Shown here one piece after another: positions 10,141 to 19,253 of a DNA stretch of 47,460 nt (position 1 is its first letter; each line of letters begins with the position of its first letter). Origin of the DNA: Gammaproteobacteria bacterium (lineage in GTDB: Bacteria; Pseudomonadota; Gammaproteobacteria; CAIRSR01); the NCBI GenBank assembly GCA_963575655.1, contig CAUYTY010000110.1:1-47460 (forward strand), given 5' to 3'. The notes beneath the pieces were generated by a model. That model ran no database searches and was not told the origin of the DNA. It worked only from the letters and a program-made list of their open reading frames with translations. Made by a program: the position numbers and the translations under genes.

Positions 10141-10933
10141 TATAACTGTGTTCAGGTTTGGGAAAAGTTCCTACCTTTACTTCGCGGACAAAGGTCGCCA
10201 CTGCCTCGCGTATACTGCCGTTTCCTGGCATGAAGTCACGAGAAAATCGCGGACGCTTGCCAGTTACCACTCCCAACATGTCATAGAGCACCAGAACCTG
10301 ACCGTCACATGAAATCCCCGCACCAATCCCGATAACAGGGATCTTCAATGCGGCAGTAATCTGACGCGCCAGTGGAACGGGTACGCACTCCAACACCAAC
10401 AATTCAACACCCGCCTCCTCCAGAGTTTGAGCATCTTCGAGGATGGTTGCTGCCTGGTCCGGGTCACGCCCCTGGACGCGATACCCCCCCAATTTATGTA
10501 CAGATTGTGGTAAGAGTCCCAGATGGGCACATACTGGAATCCCCCACTGTCCCAAACGCCGTACCGTCTCCAAGACCAATCCACTCCCCCCCTCCAGTTT
10601 AATCATCCTGGCCCCTGCGGCCATCAGCCGTCCGGCGTTGTCCAAGGCTCGGTCGGGGGTGGTGTAACTCAGGAAAGGTAAGTCTGCGACCAAGAGCGCA
10701 TGACGTATCCCACGAGCAACACAGGTTGTGTGGTAGACCATGGCATCCACAGTCACCGGTAGCGTGCTGGCCTGACCTTGAACCACCATACCCAGGGAAT
10801 CACCGACAAGCACCACCTCCACTCCAGCGTCCTCCAGCAAAGCAGAGAAACTAGCATCGTAGGCGGTAAGGCAGGCAATCTTTTCGCCAGCCTCTTTCAT
10901 CTGGCGCAGGACAGCGGGGGTCACGGTCTTCAT
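10136..10933 (-). CDS. panB: 3-methyl-2-oxobutanoate hydroxymethyltransferase
   Basis: First committed step of pantothenate (coenzyme A) synthesis: it transfers a hydroxymethyl group from methylene-tetrahydrofolate to alpha-ketoisovalerate in the cytoplasm. The 265 residues form the expected TIM barrel with metal-binding aspartates in VLVGDSLGMV and DLPFLSY, the catalytic glutamate region LECVP and the IGIGAG loop. Length matches E. coli PanB (264). panC is not adjacent. The TAA stop at 10136-10138 and part of the last serine codon belong to the inserted mini-element, so the original C-terminus may have been replaced by a few residues. Confidence 0.97.
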   Translation of the reverse strand: MKTVTPAVLRQMKEAGEKIACLTAYDASFSALLEDAGVEVVLVGDSLGMVVQGQASTLPVTVDAMVYHTTCVARGIRHALLVADLPFLSYTTPDRALDNAGRLMAAGARMIKLEGGSGLVLETVRRLGQWGIPVCAHLGLLPQSVHKLGGYRVQGRDPDQAATILEDAQTLEEAGVELLVLECVPVPLARQITAALKIPVIGIGAGISCDGQVLVLYDMLGVVTGKRPRFSRDFMPGNGSIREAVATFVREVKVGTFPKPEHSYS

Positions 10934-10984
10934 ACAGCAGGATTTGAACCTCTAGGGATGGACACAATCCGATGTAGTAATCAT

Positions 10985-11362
10985 CAGTGTCCCCGAGAAA
11001 CCCGGCCCTTGAGGGCGGGGAGGAAAGGGGACGGTTTTTTCCGCCCCATTGGATAGCAAAATCTTTAAAGTTGCCGGTCTTTCCCGGCTGTCAGCCCGTA
11101 AGGGCCTAGTGACGCACACCTTACGGTGTGGCTCCCCTCGCCAATGTTGCAACGCAGCTTCGATTCTTGCGAACCTTGCAGCAGACCGTTTCGTGCGTAC
11201 CCGTCGCGTGTCTGCTTCTGCTGCTTTCAGAGCTTGGAGTTGAGGAAGCGCCCCAAGGTGAGTCTTGTACTTCGTTGCAACGTAGTCCGATTTCTCGGAC
11301 TAAGGCTGGTCAATCTCGGGCTTGCTTTCACAAGCCCCGGGCTTTAGCCCAGGGTGATTGAC
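10985..11362 (-). mobile_element. non-autonomous IS200/IS605-like element (probable solo HEARO)
   Basis: On the minus strand the unit starts with GTCAATCACC and a hairpin CCTGGGCTAAAGCCCGGG, the style of an IS605 left end. It finishes near 10995-11020 with a hairpin CCCCGCCCTCAAGGGCCGGG followed by TTTCTCGG, the style of a right end. The tetranucleotide ATGA follows the right boundary. Between the ends is a strongly structured segment and no open reading frame for IscB, TnpB or TnpA. It lies between amtB and panB. The identity rests on end style and structure, not on a database match. Confidence 0.55.
11040..11362 (-). ncRNA. structured RNA, probable HEARO / IscB omega-RNA
   Basis: Read on the minus strand, the segment folds by eye into many hairpins. 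Examples are TAGTCCGA-GAAA-TCGGACTA (11283-11302), CACACC-GTAA-GGTGTG (11115-11130) and GCCGG...CCGGC (11073-11087). A longer stem runs between GCAGCAG and CTGCTGC (11178-11224). Two identical GTTGCAACG strings (11146, 11274) can pair because the core is palindromic. Two GNRA tetraloops and a position next to an IS605-like left end are what is expected of the HEARO RNA that guides IscB nucleases. A guide would be encoded just upstream of 11362. No nuclease gene is in the window. Another structured transposon RNA is possible. Confidence 0.5.
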
Positions 11363-11415
11363 CGTTTTTGCAGCGAGACATCAGTTTATCACGGTGCTTG
11401 TTTCAATTCCCGAGC

Positions 11416-11444
11416 AAAAAAAAGCGGGCGCTGATAGCGCCCGC
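11416..11444 (-). terminator. Rho-independent terminator of glnK-amtB
   Basis: Minus-strand hairpin GCGGGCGC-TATCA-GCGCCCGC followed directly by eight T residues, 28 bp after the amtB stop. A textbook intrinsic terminator. Confidence 0.93.
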
Positions 11445-11471
11445 AAGTTCCCGACAAGTCTTCCGAAACAC

Positions 11472-12839
11472 CTAGAGATTGTAACCGCGTTCGTCGTGCT
11501 GGGAGATATCAAGGCCTTGAGTCTCTTCCTCTTCCGTGACCCGCAACCCAATCATCAGATCCACTACTTTAAGGATGATGAAACTCATCACCACGCTATA
11601 GACGATAGTAGCACCGACACCGAAGGCTTGACTCATCACCTGAGCGCCGATATCTAAATCTACCTTGGACCCACCCAAGCTTGATGCCGCAAATACCCCG
11701 GTAAGCAATGCACCCACAATACCCGCAATACCGTGAACACCGAACACATCAAGCGAATCGTCATAACCCAAGGCGCGTTTGAGTTTAGTGGAGGCCAAGA
11801 AGGCGAATACCGTACCAACTGAACCGATGGCTATGGCACCCATGGGCCCGACAAAACCAGCGGCTGGGGTAATTGCGACTAACCCCGCAACGGCGCCAGT
11901 AACAATACCAAGCACACTCGGTTTACCGTGGACCATCCACTCTACGAACATCCACGCTAGGGCCGCGCTGGCAGTTGCAATCTGGGTCACAGCCATGGCC
12001 ATTCCCGCTGTACCGTTGGCAGCTACCGCACTACCCGCGTTAAAACCAAACCAACCTACCCACAACATGGCCGCCCCTACCACAGTCAGACCTAGATTGT
12101 GCGGTGGCATGGCAGTGGTCGGGAAACCCTTACGCCGGCCCAACATCAGGGCTGCTACGAGAGCCGCCATTCCTGCGTTGACATGAACCACCGTACCTCC
12201 TGCGAAATCTAACACCCCAAGGTCACCCAACAGGCTACCCGCTCCACTCCACACCATATGAGCAACGGGCAGATAGACCAGGGTTAGCCATGCACCCATG
12301 AACCACAACAACGCAGAGAACTTCATCCTTTCAGCAAAAGCACCGACAATTAGGGCAGGGGTAATAATGGCGAAGGTCATCTGGTACATCATGAATACCG
12401 TTTCGGGAATAGCATTCGACACGGTCGTATCTGGCTGCCACAAGCTCCCTACCTCTATTCCTCGCAAAAAGACCTTGGCTAAGCTTCCGATAATGGCATT
12501 GAGGTTAATCTCTCCCTTGACCATCCCGGTAGTATCGAAGGCTACGCTGTAACCATAAATCGCCCACAACACTGTCACCAAACAGGTAATGGCAAAACAT
12601 TGCATCAACACCGACAACATATTCTTGGTACGCACCAAACCACCATAAAACAGGGCGAGCCCAGGAATGGTCATGAACAATACGAACGCCGTAGAGGTGA
12701 GCATCCAGGCGGTATCACCGCTATTAAGGATTGGTGCGGGTGCCGGCGGGACATCGGCAGCGGTTGCCAGCAGTGGCACAGCAGTGAGCAGAAAGATACC
12801 CAGTGTCTGCAAACCCGTTTTGTGGTCACGTTGTGTCAT
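11472..12839 (-). CDS. amtB: ammonium transporter
   Basis: Inner-membrane ammonia channel. The 455 residues begin with a cleavable signal sequence (LLTAVPLLATAADVPPAPAP), as in E. coli AmtB. Eleven membrane helices follow, with the family segment GLALFYGGLVRTKNML and the pore histidines in LPVAHMVWSG and FGVHGIAGIVG. The C-terminal cytoplasmic tail (ending EETQGLDISQHDERGYNL) is the GlnK docking element. It lies 20 bp downstream of glnK, the standard nitrogen-responsive pair. Confidence 0.98.
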   Translation of the reverse strand: MTQRDHKTGLQTLGIFLLTAVPLLATAADVPPAPAPILNSGDTAWMLTSTAFVLFMTIPGLALFYGGLVRTKNMLSVLMQCFAITCLVTVLWAIYGYSVAFDTTGMVKGEINLNAIIGSLAKVFLRGIEVGSLWQPDTTVSNAIPETVFMMYQMTFAIITPALIVGAFAERMKFSALLWFMGAWLTLVYLPVAHMVWSGAGSLLGDLGVLDFAGGTVVHVNAGMAALVAALMLGRRKGFPTTAMPPHNLGLTVVGAAMLWVGWFGFNAGSAVAANGTAGMAMAVTQIATASAALAWMFVEWMVHGKPSVLGIVTGAVAGLVAITPAAGFVGPMGAIAIGSVGTVFAFLASTKLKRALGYDDSLDVFGVHGIAGIVGALLTGVFAASSLGGSKVDLDIGAQVMSQAFGVGATIVYSVVMSFIILKVVDLMIGLRVTEEEETQGLDISQHDERGYNL

Positions 12840-12859
12840 GGTCGTTCTTCTCCAAAAGC

Positions 12860-13201
<342 letters not shown>

Positions 13202-13280
13202 TTAACTCCTCTGTTAAATTCAATTTGGCAAAAGTTTTGTCCAACCCTCATAAGAATCTCATCTGATCACTCATCTCCCG

Positions 13281-14093
13281 TTAGAAAGTCTTAGAGACGG
13301 TCAGCACCGCACGACCACCACACAAATCCTTCTGGCCCTGGAACGCGAGACATTTATCCTTATTCAGACTAGTATCGAAATAGGCCAGTTCCAGACCGAC
13401 GCCAGCAATCTGCTTCGAGATCCCTAATTTCCACTCTGAGTAATTCTTAGGTATGTATCCAGGGGTGGTGGTGATATCAACAAAGGTCTGGGGGAGTCCG
13501 CTATTTTTATCTGCCTTTAGCCACTGTTCACCAATATGGGCATTCAACGCGAAATCCGCAGGCAACGGTACATCTAAGGCTGCCATAAGGTAGGTACCAC
13601 TCTTAGCATTTCCAAAGAAATCTGGGCTATAGGCAAGCGAACCAGTTACTTTGGCAGAACCAAAATCGTAAACCAGGGTAGGCAATATTTCCCAAAAGCC
13701 ATACTTGGATGTGCCGTTGACATTAGAACCTGGATAACTGTAATAAGTAGCGCTGACATCCCAGGTAACGGTATCGCTAATCTTTCCGCCATAACCCATA
13801 CCGATATCTACTTCCATATTAGCGCCGTCTTCATAAGCAGAGGGGTTATCCTTAGACTTAAAATCAATATTAGAGCCCCATAAGCCAGCATGGAAGCCAT
13901 TTGCATGGGTATAGGTGAGGCCACCTTGAATGGCTGGTTTCTCCTGCGTCTGGGAGAGACCGCGAAAGATATAATCGCTAGTGAGCGCCAGACTGCCGGT
14001 AATGGGTGATGGAGGGGTGGCGTCTCCTGCAATCACTAGAGCAGAACTAGCAAGCAGGCTGCCGGTTAAAAGAGTCTTGGTCACGAACTTCAT
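13281..14093 (-). CDS. TorF-family putative outer-membrane porin
   Basis: The start at MKFVTKTLL lies behind AGGAGT; upstream in-frame codons are ignored. The 270 residues carry a signal peptide (to about residue 22) and a beta-barrel pattern beginning with the family motif GSLALTSDYIFRGLSQT. It ends with an aromatic C-terminal residue (TVSKTF), the recognition signal for the BAM complex. TorF-type proteins are commonly found beside glnK-amtB in proteobacteria and are presumed to admit nitrogenous solutes; the substrate is unknown. A central PYIPK-type loop and two C-terminal cysteines (DKCLAFQGQKDLCGG) are notable. Confidence 0.88.
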   Translation of the reverse strand: MKFVTKTLLTGSLLASSALVIAGDATPPSPITGSLALTSDYIFRGLSQTQEKPAIQGGLTYTHANGFHAGLWGSNIDFKSKDNPSAYEDGANMEVDIGMGYGGKISDTVTWDVSATYYSYPGSNVNGTSKYGFWEILPTLVYDFGSAKVTGSLAYSPDFFGNAKSGTYLMAALDVPLPADFALNAHIGEQWLKADKNSGLPQTFVDITTTPGYIPKNYSEWKLGISKQIAGVGLELAYFDTSLNKDKCLAFQGQKDLCGGRAVLTVSKTF

Positions 14094-14440
14094 TGGGGAT
14101 GCACTCCTAAATGGTGAACAGATTAATTTACCGAAACGTTTTGATTCTCGCCACACAAGCAAGCACACTTAAATGCTTTTTCGGTAGCTATTGCTAAAAG
14201 ACTCCCGTAACCAAACCAACACTGATCCACCGAACCATTGCCCTACCTCACTAGCACGGACTGTGCCAACCTCTCTCTGTGCGAATCGCAACGGGATGTC
14301 TTGCACTTCCGCAACGGATATAAAAGGGACTCTCCAAAGTGGTTCGATGTGGGGAGAGGGTGCGCTTTTTTGGTGCGCGGGTGGTGATCTCCGTACTCAA
14401 GTGATTGGCGTACACTAGGCACTATCCCACAAACCTTAAG
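14094..14440. other. divergent intergenic region torF-ubiK
   Basis: 347 bp between two diverging genes, with no CDS on either strand. It must carry both promoters. TACACT at 14411-14416 is a possible -10 for ubiK, but no clear -35 is seen. A GC-rich imperfect palindrome (GTGCGC...GCGCG) around 14360-14380 flanks a T-run. Confidence 0.4.
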
Positions 14441-14743
14441 ATGAGACCTACCACCGTGTTCGACCCAAAGATCCTCGACGAACTAACCGCACGCTTGAGC
14501 AGCTTGCTCCCCGCAGGGGCGTTAGAGTTTCAGCGTGATGTGGAGAAAAATCTACGTGCCGCGCTATCTTCCGCCTTTGCGCGGTTGGATCTGGTCACCC
14601 GTGAGGAATTCGAGGTACAGAAGGCATTGCTGGAGCGTACCCAGGACCGACTGACGGCTCTGGAGCGTCAAATGGAGTCATTGATGGCCCGAAAGTCCGA
14701 GAACTCTCCTACGCTGACCGATGGCACGAAGGATCGACTGTGA
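14441..14743 (+). CDS. ubiK: ubiquinone biosynthesis accessory factor UbiK (YqiC)
   Basis: Small trimeric coiled-coil protein that stimulates aerobic ubiquinone synthesis with UbiJ at the membrane. ATG at 14441 gives 100 residues. It has an amphipathic N-terminal helix (KILDELTARLSSLLPAGA), the central LRAALSSAFARLDLVTREEFEVQ signature (brought together from residues about 38-60), and a heptad-rich C-terminal helix (LLERTQDRLTALERQMESL). Length and order fit the BMFP/YqiC family. The position between nitrogen genes and comM is a recurrent gammaproteobacterial arrangement. Confidence 0.93.
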   Translation: MRPTTVFDPKILDELTARLSSLLPAGALEFQRDVEKNLRAALSSAFARLDLVTREEFEVQKALLERTQDRLTALERQMESLMARKSENSPTLTDGTKDRL

Positions 14744-14788
14744 CTCGTCCGCACGCCATCCCCCTCCTTTCTCCCTAAGATCCCTGCC

Positions 14789-16336
14789 ATGTCTCGCAGG
14801 GAAGCGCTTCCACCGACAATGGCTCTACAACTTGCTGTGGTCTATAGCCGTGCCCGGGTGGGGGTCGATGCCCCCTTGGTGACTGTCGAGGTCCACCTAT
14901 CCGGTGGGCTACCCGGGTTATCCATTGTTGGATTACCCGAAACGGCGGTAAAGGAGGCCAAGGACCGAGTACGGAGCGCCCTGCTCAATGCCCACTACGA
15001 ATTCCCCCAGGCACGTATCACCTTCAACCTTGCCCCTGCCGATCTACCCAAGGAGGGCGGACGCTTTGACCTGCCCATGGCGGTGGGGATGCTCGTTGCC
15101 TCCGGCCAGATCCCCGCCCGCATGTTGCCGGAACTAGAGTTGATTGGAGAGTTAGCACTGGGTGGGGAATTACGACCGGTACGTGGGGTACTGCCGGCAG
15201 CACTAGCGGCCCGTACCGCTGGACGGGCACTGGTGGTACCGGCAGGTAACGCCGCCGAGGCCTCCCTGGCACGAGGACTTACCGTATTACCGGTACATCA
15301 CTTATTGGAACTGTGCGCCCACCTTACCGGCGTCACACCATTATCCCCTTACGTTGGTGGGCCACCCTCTCAACCTGCTCCCCTCGCGGAAGACCTTTCT
15401 GACGTACGCGGTCAACACCACGCTCGCCGCGCCTTGGAAGTAGCCGCAGCGGGTGGTCATTCGTTGCTCCTCATTGGCCCCCCCGGTACCGGCAAGACGA
15501 TGCTGGCGAGCCGATTACCGGGCATCCTACCTGTTCTGACCGAAGACGAGGCGTTGGCAGTGGCCACAGTGGCTTCGATCAGCGAGAGCGGTTTCAATCT
15601 TGCCACCTGGGGTCATCGCCCATTCCGTTCTCCTCACCACACTGCTTCCGGGGTAGCCTTAGTGGGGGGCGGAGCCAATCCTCGGCCTGGTGAGATCTCG
15701 CTGGCCCACCATGGAGTTTTATTTCTGGACGAACTCCCCGAATTCGATCGCCGTGTCCTGGAGGTTTTGCGCCAACCGCTAGAGTCAGGACGTATCACTA
15801 TCTCGCGGGCGGCACGTCAAGCGGATCTCCCGGCCCATTTCCAGCTCGTGGCGGCGATGAATCCTTGCCCCTGTGGCTACCTTGGCGACCCGCATGGGCG
15901 TTGTCACTGTAGTGCCGATGCCGTGGCTCACTATCGGGCGCGTGTATCGGGACCATTGTTGGACCGCATCGACCTCCATATCGAGGTTGGTCCCCCGCCG
16001 CGCGACGCCTTGCGCATCGGCACCCCCTCCGATGGCGAAACCAGTGCCATGGTACGTGGTCGAGTCGAGGCCGCACGTATCCACATGATGGAGCGTGGAG
16101 GTTGCATCAATGCTGAACTACGGGGATCGCAACTGGAGCAAGTCGTGCGTTTGGCCGAGGTCGACCACAACCTTCTGGAAGATGCCGTGGAACATCTTGG
16201 TCTTTCCGCCCGTGCCTACCATCGCATCTTACGAGTTGCCCGCACCATTGCCGACCTAGCAGGTAGCACCAGCATTGTCACTGCTCATCTAGCCGAGGCC
16301 ATCAGTTACCGTCGTCTCGACCGCAGGATACGTTAA
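14789..16336 (+). CDS. comM: Mg-chelatase-like AAA ATPase ComM (YifB)
   Basis: Hexameric DNA helicase that promotes branch migration of the incoming strand during natural transformation. The 515 residues contain an N-terminal Lon-like domain (LAVVYSRARVGVDAPLV, GLPETAVKEAKDRVRSAL), the Walker A motif GPPGTGKT and the sensor segment GVLFLDELPEF. A zinc-like cluster MNPCPCGYLGD...CHCS and the C-terminal Mg_chelatase_C domain follow. The ATG at 14789 is taken; M11 (14819, MALQLAVVYSRA) would align better with typical N-termini. It may be co-transcribed with ubiK (45-bp gap). Confidence 0.96.
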   Translation: MSRREALPPTMALQLAVVYSRARVGVDAPLVTVEVHLSGGLPGLSIVGLPETAVKEAKDRVRSALLNAHYEFPQARITFNLAPADLPKEGGRFDLPMAVGMLVASGQIPARMLPELELIGELALGGELRPVRGVLPAALAARTAGRALVVPAGNAAEASLARGLTVLPVHHLLELCAHLTGVTPLSPYVGGPPSQPAPLAEDLSDVRGQHHARRALEVAAAGGHSLLLIGPPGTGKTMLASRLPGILPVLTEDEALAVATVASISESGFNLATWGHRPFRSPHHTASGVALVGGGANPRPGEISLAHHGVLFLDELPEFDRRVLEVLRQPLESGRITISRAARQADLPAHFQLVAAMNPCPCGYLGDPHGRCHCSADAVAHYRARVSGPLLDRIDLHIEVGPPPRDALRIGTPSDGETSAMVRGRVEAARIHMMERGGCINAELRGSQLEQVVRLAEVDHNLLEDAVEHLGLSARAYHRILRVARTIADLAGSTSIVTAHLAEAISYRRLDRRIR

Positions 16337-16396
16337 ACGGTTACAATTTCTCTATTACGACCAACGAAAAAACGTGTCCATCGTAGAGAAATAGAA

Positions 16397-16490
16397 AACC
16401 CAAGTTGCCACCTATGCTGTGAGAAACGAAAAAGCCCCTCTCTCGGAGGGAGAAGGGGAGAAAAGTACGCTAGGTAGCAATTTGAATTAG
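16397..16490. repeat. 94-bp palindromic mini-element, type C
   Basis: Ends AACCCAAGTTGCCACCTA and TAGGTAGCAATTTGAATTA are imperfect inverted repeats around an inner hairpin of the form CCCCTCTCTCGGAGGGAGAAGGGG. Related copies occur at 23125-23216 and 33888-33980, with a decayed one at 47073-47165. Non-coding. Confidence 0.75.
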
Positions 16491-16494
16491 AAAT

Positions 16495-16535
16495 AGCTAA
16501 TTCATCCGTTGCACTTCAAGGTTGAATCCGTCTCC
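16495..16535. repeat. dispersed repeat just upstream of lpdA
   Basis: The motif GTTGCACTTCAAGGTTGAAT with flanks (TAGCTAATTCATCC before, CCG after) recurs in inverted orientation at about 31767-31804 downstream of rsmB. It directly joins the type C element. Its closeness to the lpdA start (16562) means it may carry or displace the lpdA promoter. Confidence 0.65.
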
Positions 16536-16561
16536 CTTCATACATTTTCTTGGAAACTTTG

Positions 16562-18358
16562 ATGAGCAAGATCGTCGAGGTACGACTGCCGGATATCGGC
16601 AACTTCAAAGACGTAGACGTGATTGAGGTTTTAGTGAGTCCAGGGGACTCGGTTCAGAAAGAGACCTCCCTCGTAACGCTAGAAAGCGATAAGGCCACCA
16701 TGGAGGTCCCCTCTCCTCACGCTGGCGTCGTAAAAGAGGTACGAGTAAAAACGGGTAGTAAGATTTCCAAAGGTGAGCTAATCCTCACCCTGGTCTTGGA
16801 AGAGGTCCTAGCCGGACCCATCGCTCAACCCAAGGCATCGTCCCCCCCGGTCAAACCTAGCCTTTTGGAACCACAGTTTACCGTGTCATCCACTGCCTCC
16901 CCTCCACACCCAGCACGCGCATCAACCGCCGCTACTAATACTGACCTGCAAGCTCAAGTCCTAGTTTTGGGGGCCGGGCCGGGGGGCTACACCGCTGCCT
17001 TCCGCGCCGCCGACTTGGGATTACAGGTGATTTTGGTAGAACGCTATCCAACCCTCGGCGGAGTGTGCCTGAATGTGGGTTGTATCCCCTCCAAGGCGCT
17101 GCTCCACGTTGCCAAGGTCATCAATGACGCCGCCGCCCTGGCGGCTCATGGGGTGACCTTCAATCGACCGACCCTTGACCTACCAAAACTACGAACCTGG
17201 AAGGAATCGGTGGTGAGCAAGCTCACCAAAGGTCTGGCGGGATTGGCAAAACAGCGCAAGGTACAGGTCGTACAGGGTAATGGACGATTTATTGCTCCCC
17301 ACCGACTCGAAGTAGACGGTCCTTCGGGCCGACGCTCGATTACCTTTCAACACGCCATTATCGCGGCAGGTTCGGCCTCCGTGCGCCTACCAGGGATCCC
17401 CTACGACGATCTAAGGGTCATCGATGCCACTGGCGCATTGGCGTTGCCCGATATTCCCGCCGAGTTATTGGTCATTGGCGGTGGCATCATCGGCCTAGAG
17501 ATGGCCAACGTCTACGCTGCCCTAGGTTCCCGGGTCACCGTCGTCGAGCTAACTCCGGGACTCATCCCCGGTTGCGACGCTGACTTGGTACGCCCCCTGC
17601 AGCAACGTATTGAGCCATATACCACTATCCATTTGAATACCAAGGTTACGCGTGTTGACGCTAACCCCGCAGGTCTTACCGCTCACCTTGCTGGCCCCAA
17701 GGGAACCTTTAGCGCACGCTTTGACCGTATTCTGGTGGCGGTTGGTCGCCGCCCCAACGGCATGTCCCTCGGTGCCGATGCCGCTGGCGTACAAGTAGAC
17801 GAACGTAGCTTTATTCCCGTAGATCGTCAACAACGCACCAATGTCCCTCACATCTATGCCATCGGTGATGTAGTAGGCAATCCCATGCTTGCTCACAAGG
17901 CATCCCACGAAGGTAGGGTAGCAGCCGAGGTCATTGCCAACCATAAAACCGCTTTCGATGCCCGAGTTATTCCCAGCGTCGCCTACACCGACCCGGAAGT
18001 TGCCTGGGTAGGCCTGAGCGAAACCGAGGCCAAACAAAAGGGCATCGCCTACGAAAAAGGAAGCTTTCCCTGGGTAGCTTCCGGTCGATCCTTATCCTTG
18101 GGTCGAAAAGAAGGCCTGACTAAACTTCTCTTTGACCCCACCACCAAGCGGCTGCTGGGAGCAGGAATAGTCGGTCCTGGGGCTGGAGAATTGATTTCCG
18201 AGGCCGCACTCGCCATCGAAATGGGGGCCGATGCCAGTGATATCGCACTGACGATTCACCCCCATCCCTCATTGTCCGAAACCGTCGCCTTTTCCGCCGA
18301 GGCTTTCGAGGGCACCCTCACGGACCTCTATCTACCCAAAAAATATCAGCGACCATAG
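16562..18358 (+). CDS. lpdA: dihydrolipoamide dehydrogenase with N-terminal lipoyl domain
   Basis: E3 flavoprotein that reoxidises dihydrolipoamide, passing electrons to NAD, in 2-oxoacid dehydrogenase complexes. The start is at [13 protein letters not shown], with GGAAA 6-9 bases upstream. Residues 1-80 are a biotinyl-lipoyl domain with the lipoylation lysine K44 ([10 protein letters not shown]). A Pro/Ser/Ala linker follows to about 125. The pyridine-nucleotide oxidoreductase part has [17 protein letters not shown], redox disulfide [16 protein letters not shown] motif [10 protein letters not shown] and active-site HPHPSLSE. Fusion of a lipoyl domain to E3 is known in Neisseria, Pseudomonas-related and purple bacterial PDH clusters. 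aceE/aceF are not in the window. Confidence 0.96.
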   Translation: MSKIVEVRLPDIGNFKDVDVIEVLVSPGDSVQKETSLVTLESDKATMEVPSPHAGVVKEVRVKTGSKISKGELILTLVLEEVLAGPIAQPKASSPPVKPSLLEPQFTVSSTASPPHPARASTAATNTDLQAQVLVLGAGPGGYTAAFRAADLGLQVILVERYPTLGGVCLNVGCIPSKALLHVAKVINDAAALAAHGVTFNRPTLDLPKLRTWKESVVSKLTKGLAGLAKQRKVQVVQGNGRFIAPHRLEVDGPSGRRSITFQHAIIAAGSASVRLPGIPYDDLRVIDATGALALPDIPAELLVIGGGIIGLEMANVYAALGSRVTVVELTPGLIPGCDADLVRPLQQRIEPYTTIHLNTKVTRVDANPAGLTAHLAGPKGTFSARFDRILVAVGRRPNGMSLGADAAGVQVDERSFIPVDRQQRTNVPHIYAIGDVVGNPMLAHKASHEGRVAAEVIANHKTAFDARVIPSVAYTDPEVAWVGLSETEAKQKGIAYEKGSFPWVASGRSLSLGRKEGLTKLLFDPTTKRLLGAGIVGPGAGELISEAALAIEMGADASDIALTIHPHPSLSETVAFSAEAFEGTLTDLYLPKKYQRP

Positions 18359-18412
18359 ATTCAGGCCTTGGTCAACATTCTTGCTACCCCGAAGGGGTTA
18401 CGTCATTTAGCC

Positions 18413-18453
18413 CAGGGTTGCAACGTAGCTACTGGGGAAAAATCGCAACCCTG
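18413..18453 (+). other. stem-loop between lpdA and pyrE
   Basis: Perfect arms CAGGGTTGC (18413-18421) and GCAACCCTG (18445-18453), followed by ATTTCTC. It could be a weak terminator for lpdA or a leader structure of pyrE, whose expression is attenuated by a hairpin in enteric bacteria. No leader peptide was recognised. Confidence 0.5.
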
Positions 18454-18489
18454 ATTTCTCTGTTGATGCTGTAGGTGAGGATTATAAAA

Positions 18490-19131
18490 ATGCAACAATA
18501 TCAGAAAGACTTTATCGATCTATCCATCAAGCGCGGTGTATTACGCTTTGGTGATTTTACACTCAAGTCAGGGCGACGTAGTCCGTATTTCTTTAACACC
18601 GGTATGTTTAGTAGCGGTGAAAGTATCATGCGGCTGGGAGAGGCCTATGCCCAGGCAATTATCGCAAGCCGCGTAGAATTTGATATGTTATTCGGATTGG
18701 CCTACAAAGGTATCCCTTTAGTAGTTGCGACCGCTATTGCCCTTGCGACGCAACATGGCCGCGACCAGCCCCTTGCTTTTAATCGCAAGGAGGTCAAGGA
18801 TCACGGAGAGGGAGGAACGATCGTGGGGGCGCCGTTAAAAGGACGGGTACTGGTATTAGATGACGTTATCTCGGCCGGGACCTCAATCCGAGAATCAGCA
18901 GCCCTAATCCGCGCGGCGGGTGCGGTGGGTGCCGGGATGATTATCTCACTTGACCGCCAAGAACGCGGTAGTGGTACCATCTCAGCGGTTGCCCAAGTGG
19001 AACATGAATTAGGCATACCCGTCTATAGTATTATCCGTCTGGATCATCTCGCCCATTATCTGGAGGAACGGCCAGAGATGTCATCGGTATTGGCCGCAAT
19101 TCGAGCCTACCAGGCACTCTACCGGGCATAA
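18490..19131 (+). CDS. pyrE: orotate phosphoribosyltransferase
   Basis: Fifth step of UMP synthesis: it joins orotate to PRPP. The ATG at 18490 with GAGG ten bases upstream gives 213 residues, the E. coli length. Diagnostic segments are [23 protein letters not shown], the flexible catalytic loop [13 protein letters not shown] and the PRPP-binding motif [15 protein letters not shown] dimeric cytoplasmic enzyme. An upstream GTG (18475) would add five residues and is less likely. Confidence 0.97.
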   Translation: MQQYQKDFIDLSIKRGVLRFGDFTLKSGRRSPYFFNTGMFSSGESIMRLGEAYAQAIIASRVEFDMLFGLAYKGIPLVVATAIALATQHGRDQPLAFNRKEVKDHGEGGTIVGAPLKGRVLVLDDVISAGTSIRESAALIRAAGAVGAGMIISLDRQERGSGTISAVAQVEHELGIPVYSIIRLDHLAHYLEERPEMSSVLAAIRAYQALYRA

Positions 19132-19138
19132 ACGCTGC

Positions 19139-19213
19139 TTGGTCGATAACCGACACGTCCCAGTGCTCTGGATTCCGGCATTCTCTACTGGGATAACGAC
19201 CAAACGGATTAAT
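19139..19213. other. long inverted repeat after pyrE, plus element end
   Basis: TTGGTCG (19139) pairs with CGACCAA (19207), with an inner pair CCCAGT/ACTGGG; followed by GGATTAATTAGGTAGCGACTTGAA, which resembles a decayed end of the dispersed mini-elements. May stop transcription from pyrE before rimK. Confidence 0.5.
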
Positions 19214-19253
19214 TAGGTAGCGACTTGAATTTTGTAAGAAAACTAAAAACTAG

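Noticed and set aside
10920-10960. tRNA-like T-loop GGTTCAAATCC on the minus strand just before panB
   Set aside because: The stem does not pair over five bases and no anticodon or acceptor arm is present.
11049-11361. Overlapping plus-strand ORFs in the structured region
   Set aside because: Several frames stay open by chance in GC-rich hairpins; none has family features, and the structure is explained by an RNA on the other strand.
13227-13244. Sigma-54 promoter for glnK (TTGGACAAAACTTTTGCC)
   Set aside because: GG and GC are 11 bases apart instead of 10, a spacing sigma-54 does not tolerate, and the -24 box is weak.
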